NCBI GenBank assembly: GCA_035293945.1
Contig: DATGLV010000024.1
Location: 613,498 to 677,497 of the forward strand
Length of the DNA: 64,000 bases
Source of the DNA: VAZQ01 sp035293945
Lineage (GTDB): Bacteria; Pseudomonadota; Alphaproteobacteria; Rhizobiales; Xanthobacteraceae
Direction: 5' to 3'
The position numbers and the translations under genes are program-made. The notes under the pieces were generated by a model. The model had not been told where the DNA came from. It did not search any database and saw only the letters and a program-made list of their open reading frames with translations. How positions within the stretch are numbered: position 1 is the first letter of the stretch; the number at the start of each line of letters is the position of its first letter. Shown here in pieces: positions 49,661 to 57,868 of this stretch.

Positions 49661-50335
49661 ATGAAGCTTCGCAGATTCTCCGAGATCAAAGCACTGGCCG
49701 AAAAGCATCACGGCGCGAACGGACTGAAAGCGAAGCTCGCCCAGATGCGCGGGGAGGCAAGCCTCGACCAGAGCGATGACCGGTTTCTTTCCGGCGTGAC
49801 CAAGGCGGTGTTTTCCTCCGGGTTCTCCTGGGAGGTGGTCGAGAAGAAGTGGCCGGGATTCGAGGCCGCTTTCCAGAATTTCGATCCCCATCGCGTCGCT
49901 TTCTATGCGGATGAGGATGTCAGCCGATTTCTCAAGGACACGCGGATCATCCGCAACGCCGCGAAGATCGTGGCGACCATCGCCAATGCGCGCTTTGTGG
50001 TCGATACCGCCAAGCAGCATGGCTCATTCGGTGCGTTTCTTAAGCAATGGCCGGCCTCCGATCAGGTCGGCCTCATGGAGCATCTGAAGAAGCATGCGTC
50101 GCGCCTTGGTGGCTTGAGCGCTATGTATTTCCTGCGCTTCAACGGCTGGGATGCGTTCATCCTCAGCCAGGATGTCACCAAAGCCTTGATCCGTGAAGGC
50201 ATCATCGACAAGGAGCCGACATCGAAAGCGGCGCTGCGAGCGGTGCAGGAAGCATTCAACGCCTGGACCAAGGAGAGCAGGCGCCCGCAGCGTGAAGTCA
50301 GCCGCATTCTTGCTTTGAGCGTCGGGCCAGCTTGA
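49661..50335 (+). CDS. DNA-3-methyladenine glycosylase I-like protein
   Basis: A 224-residue HhH-fold protein: DDRFLSGVTKAVFSSGFSWE, VVEKKWPGFEAAFQNFDPHR, VAFYADEDVSRFLKDTRIIR, NAAKIVATIANARFVVDTAK, GLSAMYFLRFNGWDAFILSQ. This follows the Tag pattern (FE-x-x-F-x-x-FD-x-x-x-VA, L-x-D-x-x-IIRN-x-x-KI-x-x-x-x-x-NA), but the zinc cysteines/histidines of E. coli Tag are not evident, so it belongs to the zinc-less branch. It would excise alkylated adenine and complements the ada cassette 7 kb away. ATG at 49661 has no strong ribosome site. Confidence 0.8.
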   Translation: MKLRRFSEIKALAEKHHGANGLKAKLAQMRGEASLDQSDDRFLSGVTKAVFSSGFSWEVVEKKWPGFEAAFQNFDPHRVAFYADEDVSRFLKDTRIIRNAAKIVATIANARFVVDTAKQHGSFGAFLKQWPASDQVGLMEHLKKHASRLGGLSAMYFLRFNGWDAFILSQDVTKALIREGIIDKEPTSKAALRAVQEAFNAWTKESRRPQREVSRILALSVGPA

Positions 50336-50437
50336 GAGCAAGGGGCCTCATGGGCGCATGCTATGCAACCACTGTCCTGACCAAAGCGTTCTGATGGCCG
50401 TCATCACCTCCATGTCTGGTTACAGCGCAGGATAAGT

Positions 50438-51907
50438 ATGTTTCGTTCGTTGCGGGGCCGCCTCATTGCTCTGCTCGCGCTACTGATTGCAGCCGCGGCT
50501 GCTGCCGGCGTGTTGATGGTAGGTCTCTTCCAGCAATCGGCAACGGCCCAAGCTGGCGAAGCCGCCGCGGAAGTCGGTCGCGCCTGCGACGCCATCGCCG
50601 CCGCCTACCGACTTTACGTCGCGGGGCGGCAGGGACCGCCCCCCGCGCTAGCAAGCGATGCGGTGCGCGAAAGTTTGACAGGTGCCGTGCAAAGGGCGCT
50701 GCGCGACCGCGCCGGCATCGAGGGCGGGATTTGGCAGGCCGATGCGGGATCGCTGGCCTACGCTTTTCCAACCTATCAGGGGTCTGGTCCCAAGACCGAC
50801 GTGCCGGAGGCGGAGCTTTCCCGCATTCGCACGACCAATCAGGCTGCGCTGGCAAGCGATCGGCAGGAGAGCAGTCGCTATGAAGCGAGCTCGCAAATCC
50901 TGTTGCTAACAGCTTGCCCGCTGCCTGGACCGATCCCGGGTTTGACCGCTTGGACCATGACGCGTGTTTTCACGCTCGCGGGGAGCGCTTACCGGCTGCT
51001 GATGGCGGGCCTTCTTGTCCTCCTCGCTACCGTCCTCGCGGCCGCGGCGCTGCTGACCCGTTTGACCGCGACATGGTCGCGGCATATCGGCCGCATCGAA
51101 AGGGCATTGCAGGCACACGATGTTGCCGAGCTTCCTGCACTCCCGACCACCGGCGAGCGCGAGCTCGATCGGATTGTCGTCGCCTTGAACGATGCCGGAG
51201 AGCGGCTCGCCGAAGCGCGGCGCCGTGCCGATAAGCTTGCGCAGCAGGTTGCGACTGGGGAGCGGTTGGCGGCGATCGGGCGGGTTGCTGCCGGGATCGC
51301 GCACGAGATCAGGAATCCGATCGCGGCCATGCGGCTCAAGGCGGAGAACGCCATGGTCGCTGATGAACAGCGCAAGCACCAGGCGCTAGCCGTGATTCTC
51401 GGGCAGATTCAGCGGCTCGACACGGTGCTGTCCCGCCTCTTGAGCATGACTGAACGCGAGAAGCTCAAGCCCTCGCCGGTCGCTCTCAAGCCGTTTCTCG
51501 AAGCGTGTCTCGCCCCGCACCTCGAGCTCGCGCGTTCAAAGGCGCTCGCGCTTAGCTGCAAAGCCGACGGCCAGGAAGCGAGCTTCGACGCGGAGCAGAT
51601 GCGCCGCGCGCTCGACAATCTCATTCTTAACGCAATCCAGGCAGCGCCCATGGGAACGAGGATCACGCTTTCGGCGCGTCGCAGTGGCGGAAGCCTCGCC
51701 ATCGCGGTTCACGATCAAGGGCCGGGACCGCCGGCGGCAATCAGGGAGCATCTGTTCGAGCCGTTCGTGACCGGTCGCGTCGATGGCACCGGTCTTGGCC
51801 TTTCGATCGTGCGCGAAATCGCGGCCGCACACGGCGGAAAGGCGCGCCTGGAAACAGGCCAAAGCGGAACTTTGTTCGAGATCGTTGTGCCATGGCATCC
51901 GTGCTGA
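50438..51907 (+). CDS. Membrane sensor histidine kinase (NtrB/ZraS-like)
   Basis: A 489-residue kinase. TM1 at residues 8-32, periplasmic sensor ~33-180 with CPLPGPIPGLTAW, TM2 at 186-207. HAMP-like helices lead to the H-box GRVAAGIAHEIRNPIAAMRL with phospho-acceptor His289. The ATPase domain has DNLILNAIQAAPMG (N), VHDQGPGPP (G1), LFEPFVTGRVDGTGLGLSIV (F and G2). This HEIRNP/TGLGLSIV type is characteristic of kinases paired with sigma-54 activators. It overlaps the response-regulator gene by 16 bases. The signal is unknown; the downstream transporter suggests an anion or metalloid. Confidence 0.92.
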   Translation: MFRSLRGRLIALLALLIAAAAAAGVLMVGLFQQSATAQAGEAAAEVGRACDAIAAAYRLYVAGRQGPPPALASDAVRESLTGAVQRALRDRAGIEGGIWQADAGSLAYAFPTYQGSGPKTDVPEAELSRIRTTNQAALASDRQESSRYEASSQILLLTACPLPGPIPGLTAWTMTRVFTLAGSAYRLLMAGLLVLLATVLAAAALLTRLTATWSRHIGRIERALQAHDVAELPALPTTGERELDRIVVALNDAGERLAEARRRADKLAQQVATGERLAAIGRVAAGIAHEIRNPIAAMRLKAENAMVADEQRKHQALAVILGQIQRLDTVLSRLLSMTEREKLKPSPVALKPFLEACLAPHLELARSKALALSCKADGQEASFDAEQMRRALDNLILNAIQAAPMGTRITLSARRSGGSLAIAVHDQGPGPPAAIREHLFEPFVTGRVDGTGLGLSIVREIAAAHGGKARLETGQSGTLFEIVVPWHPC

Positions 51908-53274
51908 TCGTCGATGATGACGCGGCGATGCGCGAGGCGCTGGGAGAAGCGGCTCGCGACCTCGGCTACGATACGCAGTTGGCCGCCTCTGGCGCTGAAG
52001 CGATGCGGCTTGTGGAGACGAGCGCCATCGATGCTGTCCTGCTCGACCTGCGCATGGCCGGGATGGATGGTTTGGAAGTCCTGCAGCGGATCCGGGCGCT
52101 CTCCCGACCGCCTCCAGTTACTGTCCTGACCGCCCACGCGACCGCCGCGAATACGATCGAGGCCATGCGGCTCGGCGCTTTCGACCATCTGACCAAGCCG
52201 ATCGGTCGCGAGCAGGTGTCACGCGTTCTCGCCGGAATGCTGGCTGCACGATCCGAAGCCGGTGCGGAACGGGCGAGCAGCGACGCGGACGGCTTGATCG
52301 GGTCGAGCGAGGCCATGCGGGCAGTGCAGAAGACGATCGGCTTGCTCGCGGACAGTAATGCGACCGTTCTGATAAGTGGCGAGACCGGGACCGGCAAGGA
52401 GCTCGTGGCCCGCGCCATTCATGACCATGGCCACCGCGCTCGGAGTGCGTTCGTGCCGGTCAATTGCGCCGCAATACCGGCCGATCTCCTCGAGAGCGAG
52501 CTGTTCGGTCATCTGCGGGGCGCCTTCACGGGCGCCGTCAGCGATCGCAAGGGCGCGTTTCGCGAAGCCGAGCACGGCACGCTGTTCCTCGACGAGGTCG
52601 GGGACATGGATATTGTCATGCAGGCAAAGATTCTGCGGGCCCTGCAGGAGCGTGTCGTCACGCCCGTCGGCGGCAAGTCCGTGCCGGTGGACGTGCGGGT
52701 GATCGCCGCGACCCATCGTGACCTGCGGCGACGCGTGATCGACGGTGCCTTCAGGGAGGATCTGTTCTATCGGCTGCATGTGGTGCCAATTCACCTGCCG
52801 CCGCTGCGTGAGCGACTCGGCGATATCGTTCCGCTCGCCGAGCACTTCCTTGCCAGAGCTGGCAGCAACCGACGGCTGGCGCCGGACGCGCAAGAGCTGC
52901 TCGTTCGCCAGGCCTGGCCGGGGAACGTCCGCGAATTGCGCAACGTGATGGAGCGGGCCGCGGTGCTGGTGCGTGGCGATGTGATCAGCGCAGCAGACCT
53001 CGATTTCATCACGCAGGCACGGACAGAGAGCAGCGCAGTCGAGTGGCCGGACGAAGATCTGCCCTCGGCGACAAGGCGGCTCGAGGAGATGATCATCCGC
53101 CGCGCCTTGGCGCGGAGCGGAGGCAACCGGGCGGAAGCAGCGCGCCTCCTCGGGATCCACCGTCAGCTTCTCTACACAAAGATGAAGCGCTACGGCCTCG
53201 AGACGTCCGACGAGCGGACGGACAGTGTCCGAGAAGCGGACGCCTTGTCCACGCGCAAGGATCAGAAAGAATAG
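51892..53274 (+). CDS. Sigma-54-dependent response regulator (NtrC family)
   Basis: A 460-residue activator. Receiver: VLIVDDDAAMREAL, Asp52 in VLLDLRMAGMDG, Thr80 and Lys102. AAA+ domain from ~135: Walker A GETGTGKE (163-170), the sigma-54 contact loop GAFTGA (210-215), LFLDEVGDMD (Walker B), YRLHVVPIHLPPLRER (sensor region) and WPGNVRELRNVMERA. Fis-type helix-turn-helix at the end: GGNRAEAARLLGIHRQLLYT, KMKRYGL. It activates RNA polymerase-sigma54 from upstream sites; candidate sites and a sigma-54 promoter lie at its own 3' end. Length and domains are standard for ZraR/AtoC-like proteins. Confidence 0.95.
   Translation: MASVLIVDDDAAMREALGEAARDLGYDTQLAASGAEAMRLVETSAIDAVLLDLRMAGMDGLEVLQRIRALSRPPPVTVLTAHATAANTIEAMRLGAFDHLTKPIGREQVSRVLAGMLAARSEAGAERASSDADGLIGSSEAMRAVQKTIGLLADSNATVLISGETGTGKELVARAIHDHGHRARSAFVPVNCAAIPADLLESELFGHLRGAFTGAVSDRKGAFREAEHGTLFLDEVGDMDIVMQAKILRALQERVVTPVGGKSVPVDVRVIAATHRDLRRRVIDGAFREDLFYRLHVVPIHLPPLRERLGDIVPLAEHFLARAGSNRRLAPDAQELLVRQAWPGNVRELRNVMERAAVLVRGDVISAADLDFITQARTESSAVEWPDEDLPSATRRLEEMIIRRALARSGGNRAEAARLLGIHRQLLYTKMKRYGLETSDERTDSVREADALSTRKDQKE
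53205..53241 (+). promoter_or_regulatory. Twin palindromic activator-binding sites (UAS)
   Basis: GTCCGACGAGCGGAC at 53205-53219 and GTCCGAGAAGCGGAC at 53227-53241: two 15-bp palindromes (GTCCG-N5-CGGAC), 22 bases centre to centre (two helical turns), located 55-90 bases upstream of a sigma-54 promoter. They lie within the last codons of the activator gene. This is the classic arrangement for cooperative binding of NtrC-type dimers. Confidence 0.7.
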
Positions 53275-53295
53275 AAATCACAGCCACATAAGTGC

Positions 53296-53310
53296 TGGCA
53301 TGGGACTTGC
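53296..53310 (+). promoter_or_regulatory. Sigma-54 (RpoN) promoter
   Basis: TGGCATGGGACTTGC matches the TGGCAC-N5-TTGC consensus at all positions but one, with the invariant GG at -24 and GC at -12 correctly spaced. Transcription should start near 53322, giving a leader of about 120 bases before the ATG at 53445. It lies 21 bases after the stop codon of the sigma-54 activator gene. Confidence 0.8.
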
Positions 53311-53444
53311 CGAACCCTTCTCAGGATCAGCTCTTGGGGAGTGCGCGGATGATTTTCGCCTGGAAAGCGGCGCTGCTCGGCCATGCGGCCGGCCGTGAGC
53401 TCACCTCCCCAATCGCTCATCCCCAACCGAACAAGGAGCCTGAC

Positions 53445-54101
53445 ATGCATTGGCTTGATCCTAGCTATCTGCCCGAAATCTGCGGCACTTTCGCTCGCTT
53501 CCTGATCAATCCGCACGGGGATGCCGACGGAATGCTGCTCGCCGACGGCACGCAGATTCATTTTCCGCCGCACCTGTCCGCGGAGGTCCGCGCGGCGATT
53601 CCGCTCGGACAAACTCCAACGGTGAGGATTCGCGGCGTGCGAACGCGCGGCAGCGATCTGATCGCCGCCGTTGCGATCGAAACGGACGGCGGCAGGCGCG
53701 TCATCGATAACGGGCCGCCGCAGGAGCACGACCATAACGGTCACGCGCACGATAAGCCGCTGAGGCGCGTGCCGATGCAGGCCGAAGGAAGGGTGAGGCG
53801 CGCCTTGCATGGCCCAAGGGGCGAGGTGCGCGGCGCGCTCCTGGAGGACGGCACCATTGTCTGTTGGCCGCCGCACGAGTCGGAGAGTTTGGCGCATCTC
53901 ATCCGCCCGAGTGAACGTCTGGCCGCGCGTGGCGAAGGGCTGACAACCGAGCTCGGCACCGTCATCCAAGCGCGAGAGGTTGGTTCCTCCTTGCAGGAGC
54001 TTCGACCGCTGAAGCCAAAGAAGCCCAAGAACCCCAAGAGCCCGAAAAATCCCGAGTCCGACGCCTCGAGCGGGCAAGCTCTGGAATCCGACGCGATGTA
54101 G
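53445..54101 (+). CDS. Two-domain beta protein with His-rich linker, putative sigma-54 target
   Basis: A 218-residue soluble protein of no family I recognise. AAGGAG seven bases upstream fixes the ATG at 53445. Two homologous halves are visible: CGTFARFLINPHGDADGMLL, ADGTQIHFPPHLSAEV (residues ~14-65) and EGRVRRALHGPRGEVRGALL, EDGTIVCWPPHESES (~113-165), each with G-x-LL-x-DGT-x-x-x-x-PPH. The linker EHDHNGHAHDK could bind metal. The tail is Lys/Pro-rich (KPKKPKNPKSPKNP). The repeated half looks like an OB-type beta barrel. First gene behind the sigma-54 promoter, followed by the transporter. Confidence 0.8.
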   Translation: MHWLDPSYLPEICGTFARFLINPHGDADGMLLADGTQIHFPPHLSAEVRAAIPLGQTPTVRIRGVRTRGSDLIAAVAIETDGGRRVIDNGPPQEHDHNGHAHDKPLRRVPMQAEGRVRRALHGPRGEVRGALLEDGTIVCWPPHESESLAHLIRPSERLAARGEGLTTELGTVIQAREVGSSLQELRPLKPKKPKNPKSPKNPESDASSGQALESDAM

Positions 54102-54159
54102 GTGCGCAGCGGGCCGCGCTCCCCGGCGACGCGGCCCGCTTCTAATTGGAAGCTCCACG

Positions 54160-55428
54160 ATGGCCCCCATTACGATAACCGAAGGCGCCACTTGGGCGAT
54201 CGCCACGCTTGCCACCGGGGGCGTCATCGTGCGGCCCTGGGGCTGGCCCGAGGCGATCTGGGCGGTTCTCGGCGCCGCAACTTTGGTCGCCACGTCCCTG
54301 GTCCCATGGCCGGATGCGGTTGCTGCGGTCGAGAGCGGGACGGACGTCTATCTTTTCCTCGCCGGCATGATGCTGCTTGCAGAATCGGCGCGCCAGCATG
54401 GCGTCTTCGCTTGGCTTGCGGCCATCGCGGCAAGCTACGCGAACGGGTCGGGCGAGCGCCTTTTCGTGCTGGTGTTTGCCGTCGGCACGATCGTCACTGT
54501 ATTCCTGTCAAACGACGCGACGGCCGTGGTCCTGACGCCGGCCGTCTACGCTGTGACCAGAGCTGCCGGTGCCGAGCCGCTGCCCTACCTCTACGTCTGC
54601 GCCTTCATCGCCAATGCGGCGAGCTTCGTGCTGCCGATCTCCAACCCGGCGAATCTCGTCCTCTTCGGCGGGCAAATTCCGCCGCTCTCGTCCTGGATTG
54701 CGCGGTTCATTGGTCCATCGCTTGTTGCGATCGGCACAACATTCTTGGTCCTGCGACTGACACAACGCGACTTGCTGAATAAGCCGATCGGTGTGCGCAT
54801 TCAGGCAACGCCCTTGCCGCGCGCCGGACGCATGTCCGCCTGGGGCATCGCTGCTGCCGTCGTGGCGCTGCTGACGGCTTCCGCATCGGGAACGCGCCTG
54901 GGATTGCCGACATTTCTGGCCGGAGTTTCGACCAGCGGCATCGTCCTCCTGGTGGAGCGCAGAGCACCTTGGGAATTGATCCGGAGCGTGGGCTGGGGCG
55001 TCATCGCGTTGGTGGCGGGACTGTTCGCCCTTGTGCAGGGACTTGTTCGCACGGGAGTGATTGACCGCATCGGCCATGTCCTCGCGGCAATCGCCGAGCA
55101 TTCGCCGGCGGCCGCAAGCTGGGTTGCGGGAATCTTTGCCGCGCTCGCCTGCAATCTGACGAACAACCTGCCGGTCGGATTGATTTCCGGCTCCCTTGTT
55201 GCGTCGGGATCGCTCCCCGGTGATGTGCACCGTTCGCTTCTGGTCGGCGTCGACCTCGGGCCGAACCTGTCGATCACCGGCTCCCTTGCCACGATCCTAT
55301 GGCTCGCGGCGCTGCGGCGAGAAGGTCACGATGTCCGTGCGCTCGATTTCCTGCGGCTCGGCGCCATCGTGACGGTTCCGAGCCTGGTTGCGGCTTTGGC
55401 CGCTCTCAGACTGATGCCGCTCCGATGA
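54160..55428 (+). CDS. ArsB/NhaD-type anion or arsenite transporter
   Basis: A 422-residue protein with about 11 hydrophobic segments. VESGTDVYLFLAGMMLLAES and the re-entrant VFLSNDATAVVLTPAVYAVT, ASFVLPISNPANLVLFGGQI motifs define the ion-transporter (ArsB/SLC13/CitM) superfamily; the second repeat has ALACNLTNNLPVGLISGSLV and GVDLGPNLSITGSLATILWL. This pairing (SNDATA..N-P-x-N; NLTNNLP..G-x-N-x-x-x-x-GS) is typical of ArsB-like arsenite pumps, though sulfate or other substrates cannot be excluded. It is likely co-transcribed from the sigma-54 promoter. Its TGA overlaps the next ATG. Confidence 0.88.
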   Translation: MAPITITEGATWAIATLATGGVIVRPWGWPEAIWAVLGAATLVATSLVPWPDAVAAVESGTDVYLFLAGMMLLAESARQHGVFAWLAAIAASYANGSGERLFVLVFAVGTIVTVFLSNDATAVVLTPAVYAVTRAAGAEPLPYLYVCAFIANAASFVLPISNPANLVLFGGQIPPLSSWIARFIGPSLVAIGTTFLVLRLTQRDLLNKPIGVRIQATPLPRAGRMSAWGIAAAVVALLTASASGTRLGLPTFLAGVSTSGIVLLVERRAPWELIRSVGWGVIALVAGLFALVQGLVRTGVIDRIGHVLAAIAEHSPAAASWVAGIFAALACNLTNNLPVGLISGSLVASGSLPGDVHRSLLVGVDLGPNLSITGSLATILWLAALRREGHDVRALDFLRLGAIVTVPSLVAALAALRLMPLR

Positions 55429-55784
55429 GACCGGTTCGCCAAACCGGCGAGATGGCGCCGCGCCGCTGCCAGCTTGCGCTCGATGCATTGAATTTCTTCC
55501 TGGCTGACGTGCGCGGTGCGCTTGGCCCTTATCTCAATGTATTTTTGGTCACGCAGCAGGGCTGGAGTCAGTCGTCGGTCGGCGTGGTGACTACGATCGG
55601 GGGGCTGATTGGGCTCGCGGCCCAGACGCCGGCGGGCGCTGCGATTGACGCAACGACGGCGAAACGTGGTGTCGTCGTCATCGCGCTGGCGGCGCTTGCT
55701 CTCGGAGCCCTCACCATCTTCGCCATGCCGACATTTTGGCCAGTGCTGGCCGCACCACGACGAATGCACCCATCGCATTGCTGA
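55425..55784 (+). pseudogene. N-terminal fragment of an MFS transporter gene
   Basis: Starts as ATGA overlapping the transporter stop. MRPVRQTGEMAPRRCQLALD, ALNFFLADVRGALGPYLNVF, LVTQQGWSQSSVGVVTTIGG, LIGLAAQTPAGAAIDATTAK, RGVVVIALAALALGALTIFA is the first three to four helices of an MFS permease with the loop 2-3 motif GAAIDATTAKR. After PTFWPVLA the sequence departs into antisense of the next gene and stops (about 100 of ~400 residues). Homology ends near 55752. Truncated, probably inactive. Confidence 0.8.
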
Positions 55785-56004
55785 TATCGGTAATGCCGTC
55801 GCGGGTGATTGCCTTGGTCTTGCCGAGCGGTCCGCCCACTTCCAGGACGGACCCGTTGTGCTTCTGCATCCACGCCTTCCAGGCGGCAATCCCTTCCTGC
55901 TCCTTGGCGCGCCGCTCCGCTTCGGGCAAGGCCATCCAGGCCTTGAATCGCTCGCTCGACTTGCCGCCGAGGAAAACGGCGAGAAACGTGTTGCTGGTGC
56001 TCAT
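55711..56004 (-). pseudogene. YCII-like small protein gene, 3'-truncated
   Basis: MSTSNTFLAVFLGGKSSERF, KAWMALPEAERRAKEQEGIA, AWKAWMQKHNGSVLEVGGPL, GKTKAITRDGITDISNAMGA, FVVV, then an unrelated RPALAKMSAWRRW. The first 80 residues are those of a YciI-related dimeric barrel protein (G-x-PLGKTK-x-I, NA-x-x-GF-x-V-x-A). The usual C-terminal strand-helix (HPHFAIFPGDSVEVM-like) is missing because sequence beyond ~55753 belongs to the MFS gene on the other strand. Intact start and ribosome site (AAGGAGA). Confidence 0.75.
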
Positions 56005-56088
56005 GCGGTCTCCTTTGTTGTACGAGAAGTGTCGCTACTTGCGCCGGGAAGGCGATGACGGCAAAGCGAATGCCGGACGATCACTGCG

Positions 56089-56481
56089 CTATTTGATCAC
56101 CTCCCAGAAGATCCCGGCCACCGCGACCCAGCCGAACGTGAAGACGGCGGTGCGGATGTAAGGTATCCCCAAAAGGTAGACCACCGCATGGATGAGCCGA
56201 AGCCAAAAGAAGCTCATCGTCCAGAAGGCGGTCATGGCATTGGCTTTGGCGGCAACCTGGGCAACGATAACCAGGGCCGCGAAGGGCGCGAAACCCTCGA
56301 CGGCATTGAGGTAGGTGCGATCGGCGCGCTTGCCCCAGGGCGGCAGCGGTCGCTGCGTCGGATCGAGATAGTTTTTCGGCTGCAATGGGCCGTTGGTTAT
56401 CACCTGGGCGATCACATAGGGAATCCACAAGGAAGCGGTCAGGATCGCCGTGCAGGCGAGATATTTGAGGTCGGGCGTCAT
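56089..56481 (-). CDS. MAPEG-family membrane protein 2
   Basis: A 130-residue protein starting MTPDLKYLACTAILTASLWI. Four hydrophobic helices; the motif DRTYLNAVEGFAPFAALVIV (N-x-x-E-x-F-x-x-F) and FWLRLIHAVVYLLGIPYIRT (R-x-x-H-x-x-x-Y) are the MAPEG signature. Unlike the gene at 16122 this is the eukaryote-like PF01124 subtype. GGAG is upstream of the ATG; an ATG at 56580 would add a polar leader. Confidence 0.85.
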   Translation of the reverse strand: MTPDLKYLACTAILTASLWIPYVIAQVITNGPLQPKNYLDPTQRPLPPWGKRADRTYLNAVEGFAPFAALVIVAQVAAKANAMTAFWTMSFFWLRLIHAVVYLLGIPYIRTAVFTFGWVAVAGIFWEVIK

Positions 56482-56770
56482 ATCGCTGCTCCGTTGTGAC
56501 CGGCGCTTCCGCTCGTCAGAGCGCGCTCGGCAGTCATATCCTGTCCCGTTCTCCTGTCCCGTTCCATTGCGGCTCTCCATAATGACGGTTGGGAGCGGCG
56601 GGCGCCGACATTGAGCCGATCTTTTTTTCCGCCCAGGTCAAGTCCGGTGCCGCCAAATTGCCGCCCGCATTTGCGCGGATGCGTCCGATGCGAAATTTTT
56701 GTCGCGGCTTGTAGGCCGGGACCACTGTTATGCGTTCTTGGAGCATCGGAGCCAGAAAGGGGAGATATTG

Positions 56771-57172
56771 ATGGCTGAGAATCCGCAGGTCAAAGGCGGC
56801 GTCGTTCCCTACCTTACGGTGAACGGAGCCGCCAAGGCGGCCGAGTTCTACAAGAAGGCGTTCGCCGCTGAGATCGCCGTCGTCCATCCGCCGGATGACA
56901 AGGGCCGCACGATGCATGCCCATGTCTACATCAATGGTGGGTCGGTGATGATGAGCGACGCCTATCCGGAACATGGTCATCCGCTGAAGGAGCCGGCTGC
57001 GTTCAACGTGACACTGCCGGTCAATGACGTGGATTCCTGGTACAAGCGCGCGATCGACGCCGGCTGCACCGCCGTCATGCCGCCGAGCGACATGTTCTGG
57101 GGCGAGCGATACGGGCAGCTCAAGGACCCGTTTGGGGTGCTGTGGGCGCTCAACGGACCGATCAAGAAGTGA
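56771..57172 (+). CDS. PhnB-like VOC protein
   Basis: A 133-residue VOC protein: VVPYLTVNGAAKAAEFYKKA, FAAEIAVVHPPDDKGRTMHA, HVYINGGSVMMSDAYPEHGH, FNVTLPVNDVDSWYKRAIDA, MPPSDMFWGERYGQLKDPFG, VLWALNGP. The tandem beta-alpha-beta repeats and the W-G-x-R-x-G-x-x-x-DPFG-x-x-W end are diagnostic of the PhnB/YP_-type bleomycin-resistance-like branch. GGGGAGA lies upstream. Small-molecule binding by inference. Confidence 0.85.
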   Translation: MAENPQVKGGVVPYLTVNGAAKAAEFYKKAFAAEIAVVHPPDDKGRTMHAHVYINGGSVMMSDAYPEHGHPLKEPAAFNVTLPVNDVDSWYKRAIDAGCTAVMPPSDMFWGERYGQLKDPFGVLWALNGPIKK

Positions 57173-57191
57173 GTCTGCAAGCGCGGCGCCT

Positions 57192-57275
57192 CGGAGGGAT
57201 TTTGTAGGGGCGGGCCTTGTGCCCGCCCTGCGACGATACAACCGGTGGAAAGTCGGGCGGCCACAAGGGCCGCCG
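57192..57275. repeat. Palindromic intergenic repeat (TAGGGGCGGGCC type)
   Basis: GGGCGGGCcttgtGCCCGCCC followed by GGGCGGCcacaagGGCCGCC: two hairpins in tandem. The first line TAGGGGCGG(G)CC recurs at 59999. Confidence 0.6.
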
Positions 57276-57313
57276 CTGCGAACTTCGACGAAATTCGTTT
57301 TCAGCGTCACCTC

Positions 57314-57868
57314 CTACTGCTTCCTTTTGCTGATGTCGCACAGCATGTCGGAGTGAATGTTCAGGCCGATATTGGTCATGTTGTAGACGTGCTCGCTGGC
57401 GACGAGCCAGACGATCTCGCAGATCTGGCGCGGCGAGTAGTGGCTTTGGAGGCGAGCGAATAGCGCCGCCTCGACCTTCTTTTCGCGCGTAAGCTCCGTC
57501 ACATAGTCCAGGGCTGCACGCTCTGCTTCGCTGAACAGGGGGCTCGTTGCATAGTCCTCGAGTGCATCGAACTTGGCCTGGTTCATGGAAGCCTTGATGG
57601 TCGCCCAGCGGCCGATGTCCATGCAGAACAGGCAGACGTTGATGCGTGCCACCTGCTCACGGATGAGCATTACGGTCTCTGCGGGGAGCTCCAGCTTTTT
57701 GTCGAGCTGGCTGATCTTGCCGTAGAACTGGCCGAAGGCGGGCGGCAGGCGCGCCGCGTAGACCTTGACCGGCGTCAGCACCTTGCCGAATTGGCGCCGC
57801 GTCATGGCGTACACAAACTTCATCAGCAGTCCGTCCGGATGCTCGATCGGCGGCAGGAATGTATCCAT
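57314..57868 (-). CDS. Carboxymuconolactone decarboxylase family protein, long form
   Basis: A 184-residue AhpD-like helical protein: MDTFLPPIEHPDGLLMKFVY, LIREQVARINVCLFCMDIGR, WATIKASMNQAKFDALEDYA, LFSEAERAALDYVTELTREK, YSPRQICEIVWLVASEHVYN, MTNIGLNIHSD. The redox motif C-L-F-C-x-D and the E-H/N-I pair near the end are present. Longer than the two 115-residue CMD genes and not closely related to them. Monocistronic. Confidence 0.85.
   Translation of the reverse strand: MDTFLPPIEHPDGLLMKFVYAMTRRQFGKVLTPVKVYAARLPPAFGQFYGKISQLDKKLELPAETVMLIREQVARINVCLFCMDIGRWATIKASMNQAKFDALEDYATSPLFSEAERAALDYVTELTREKKVEAALFARLQSHYSPRQICEIVWLVASEHVYNMTNIGLNIHSDMLCDISKRKQ

Noticed and set aside
55299..55784. 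MFS protein starting at 55299
   Set aside because: The extra N-terminal codons overlap the transporter gene out of frame; the ATGA overlap at 55425 is the natural start.
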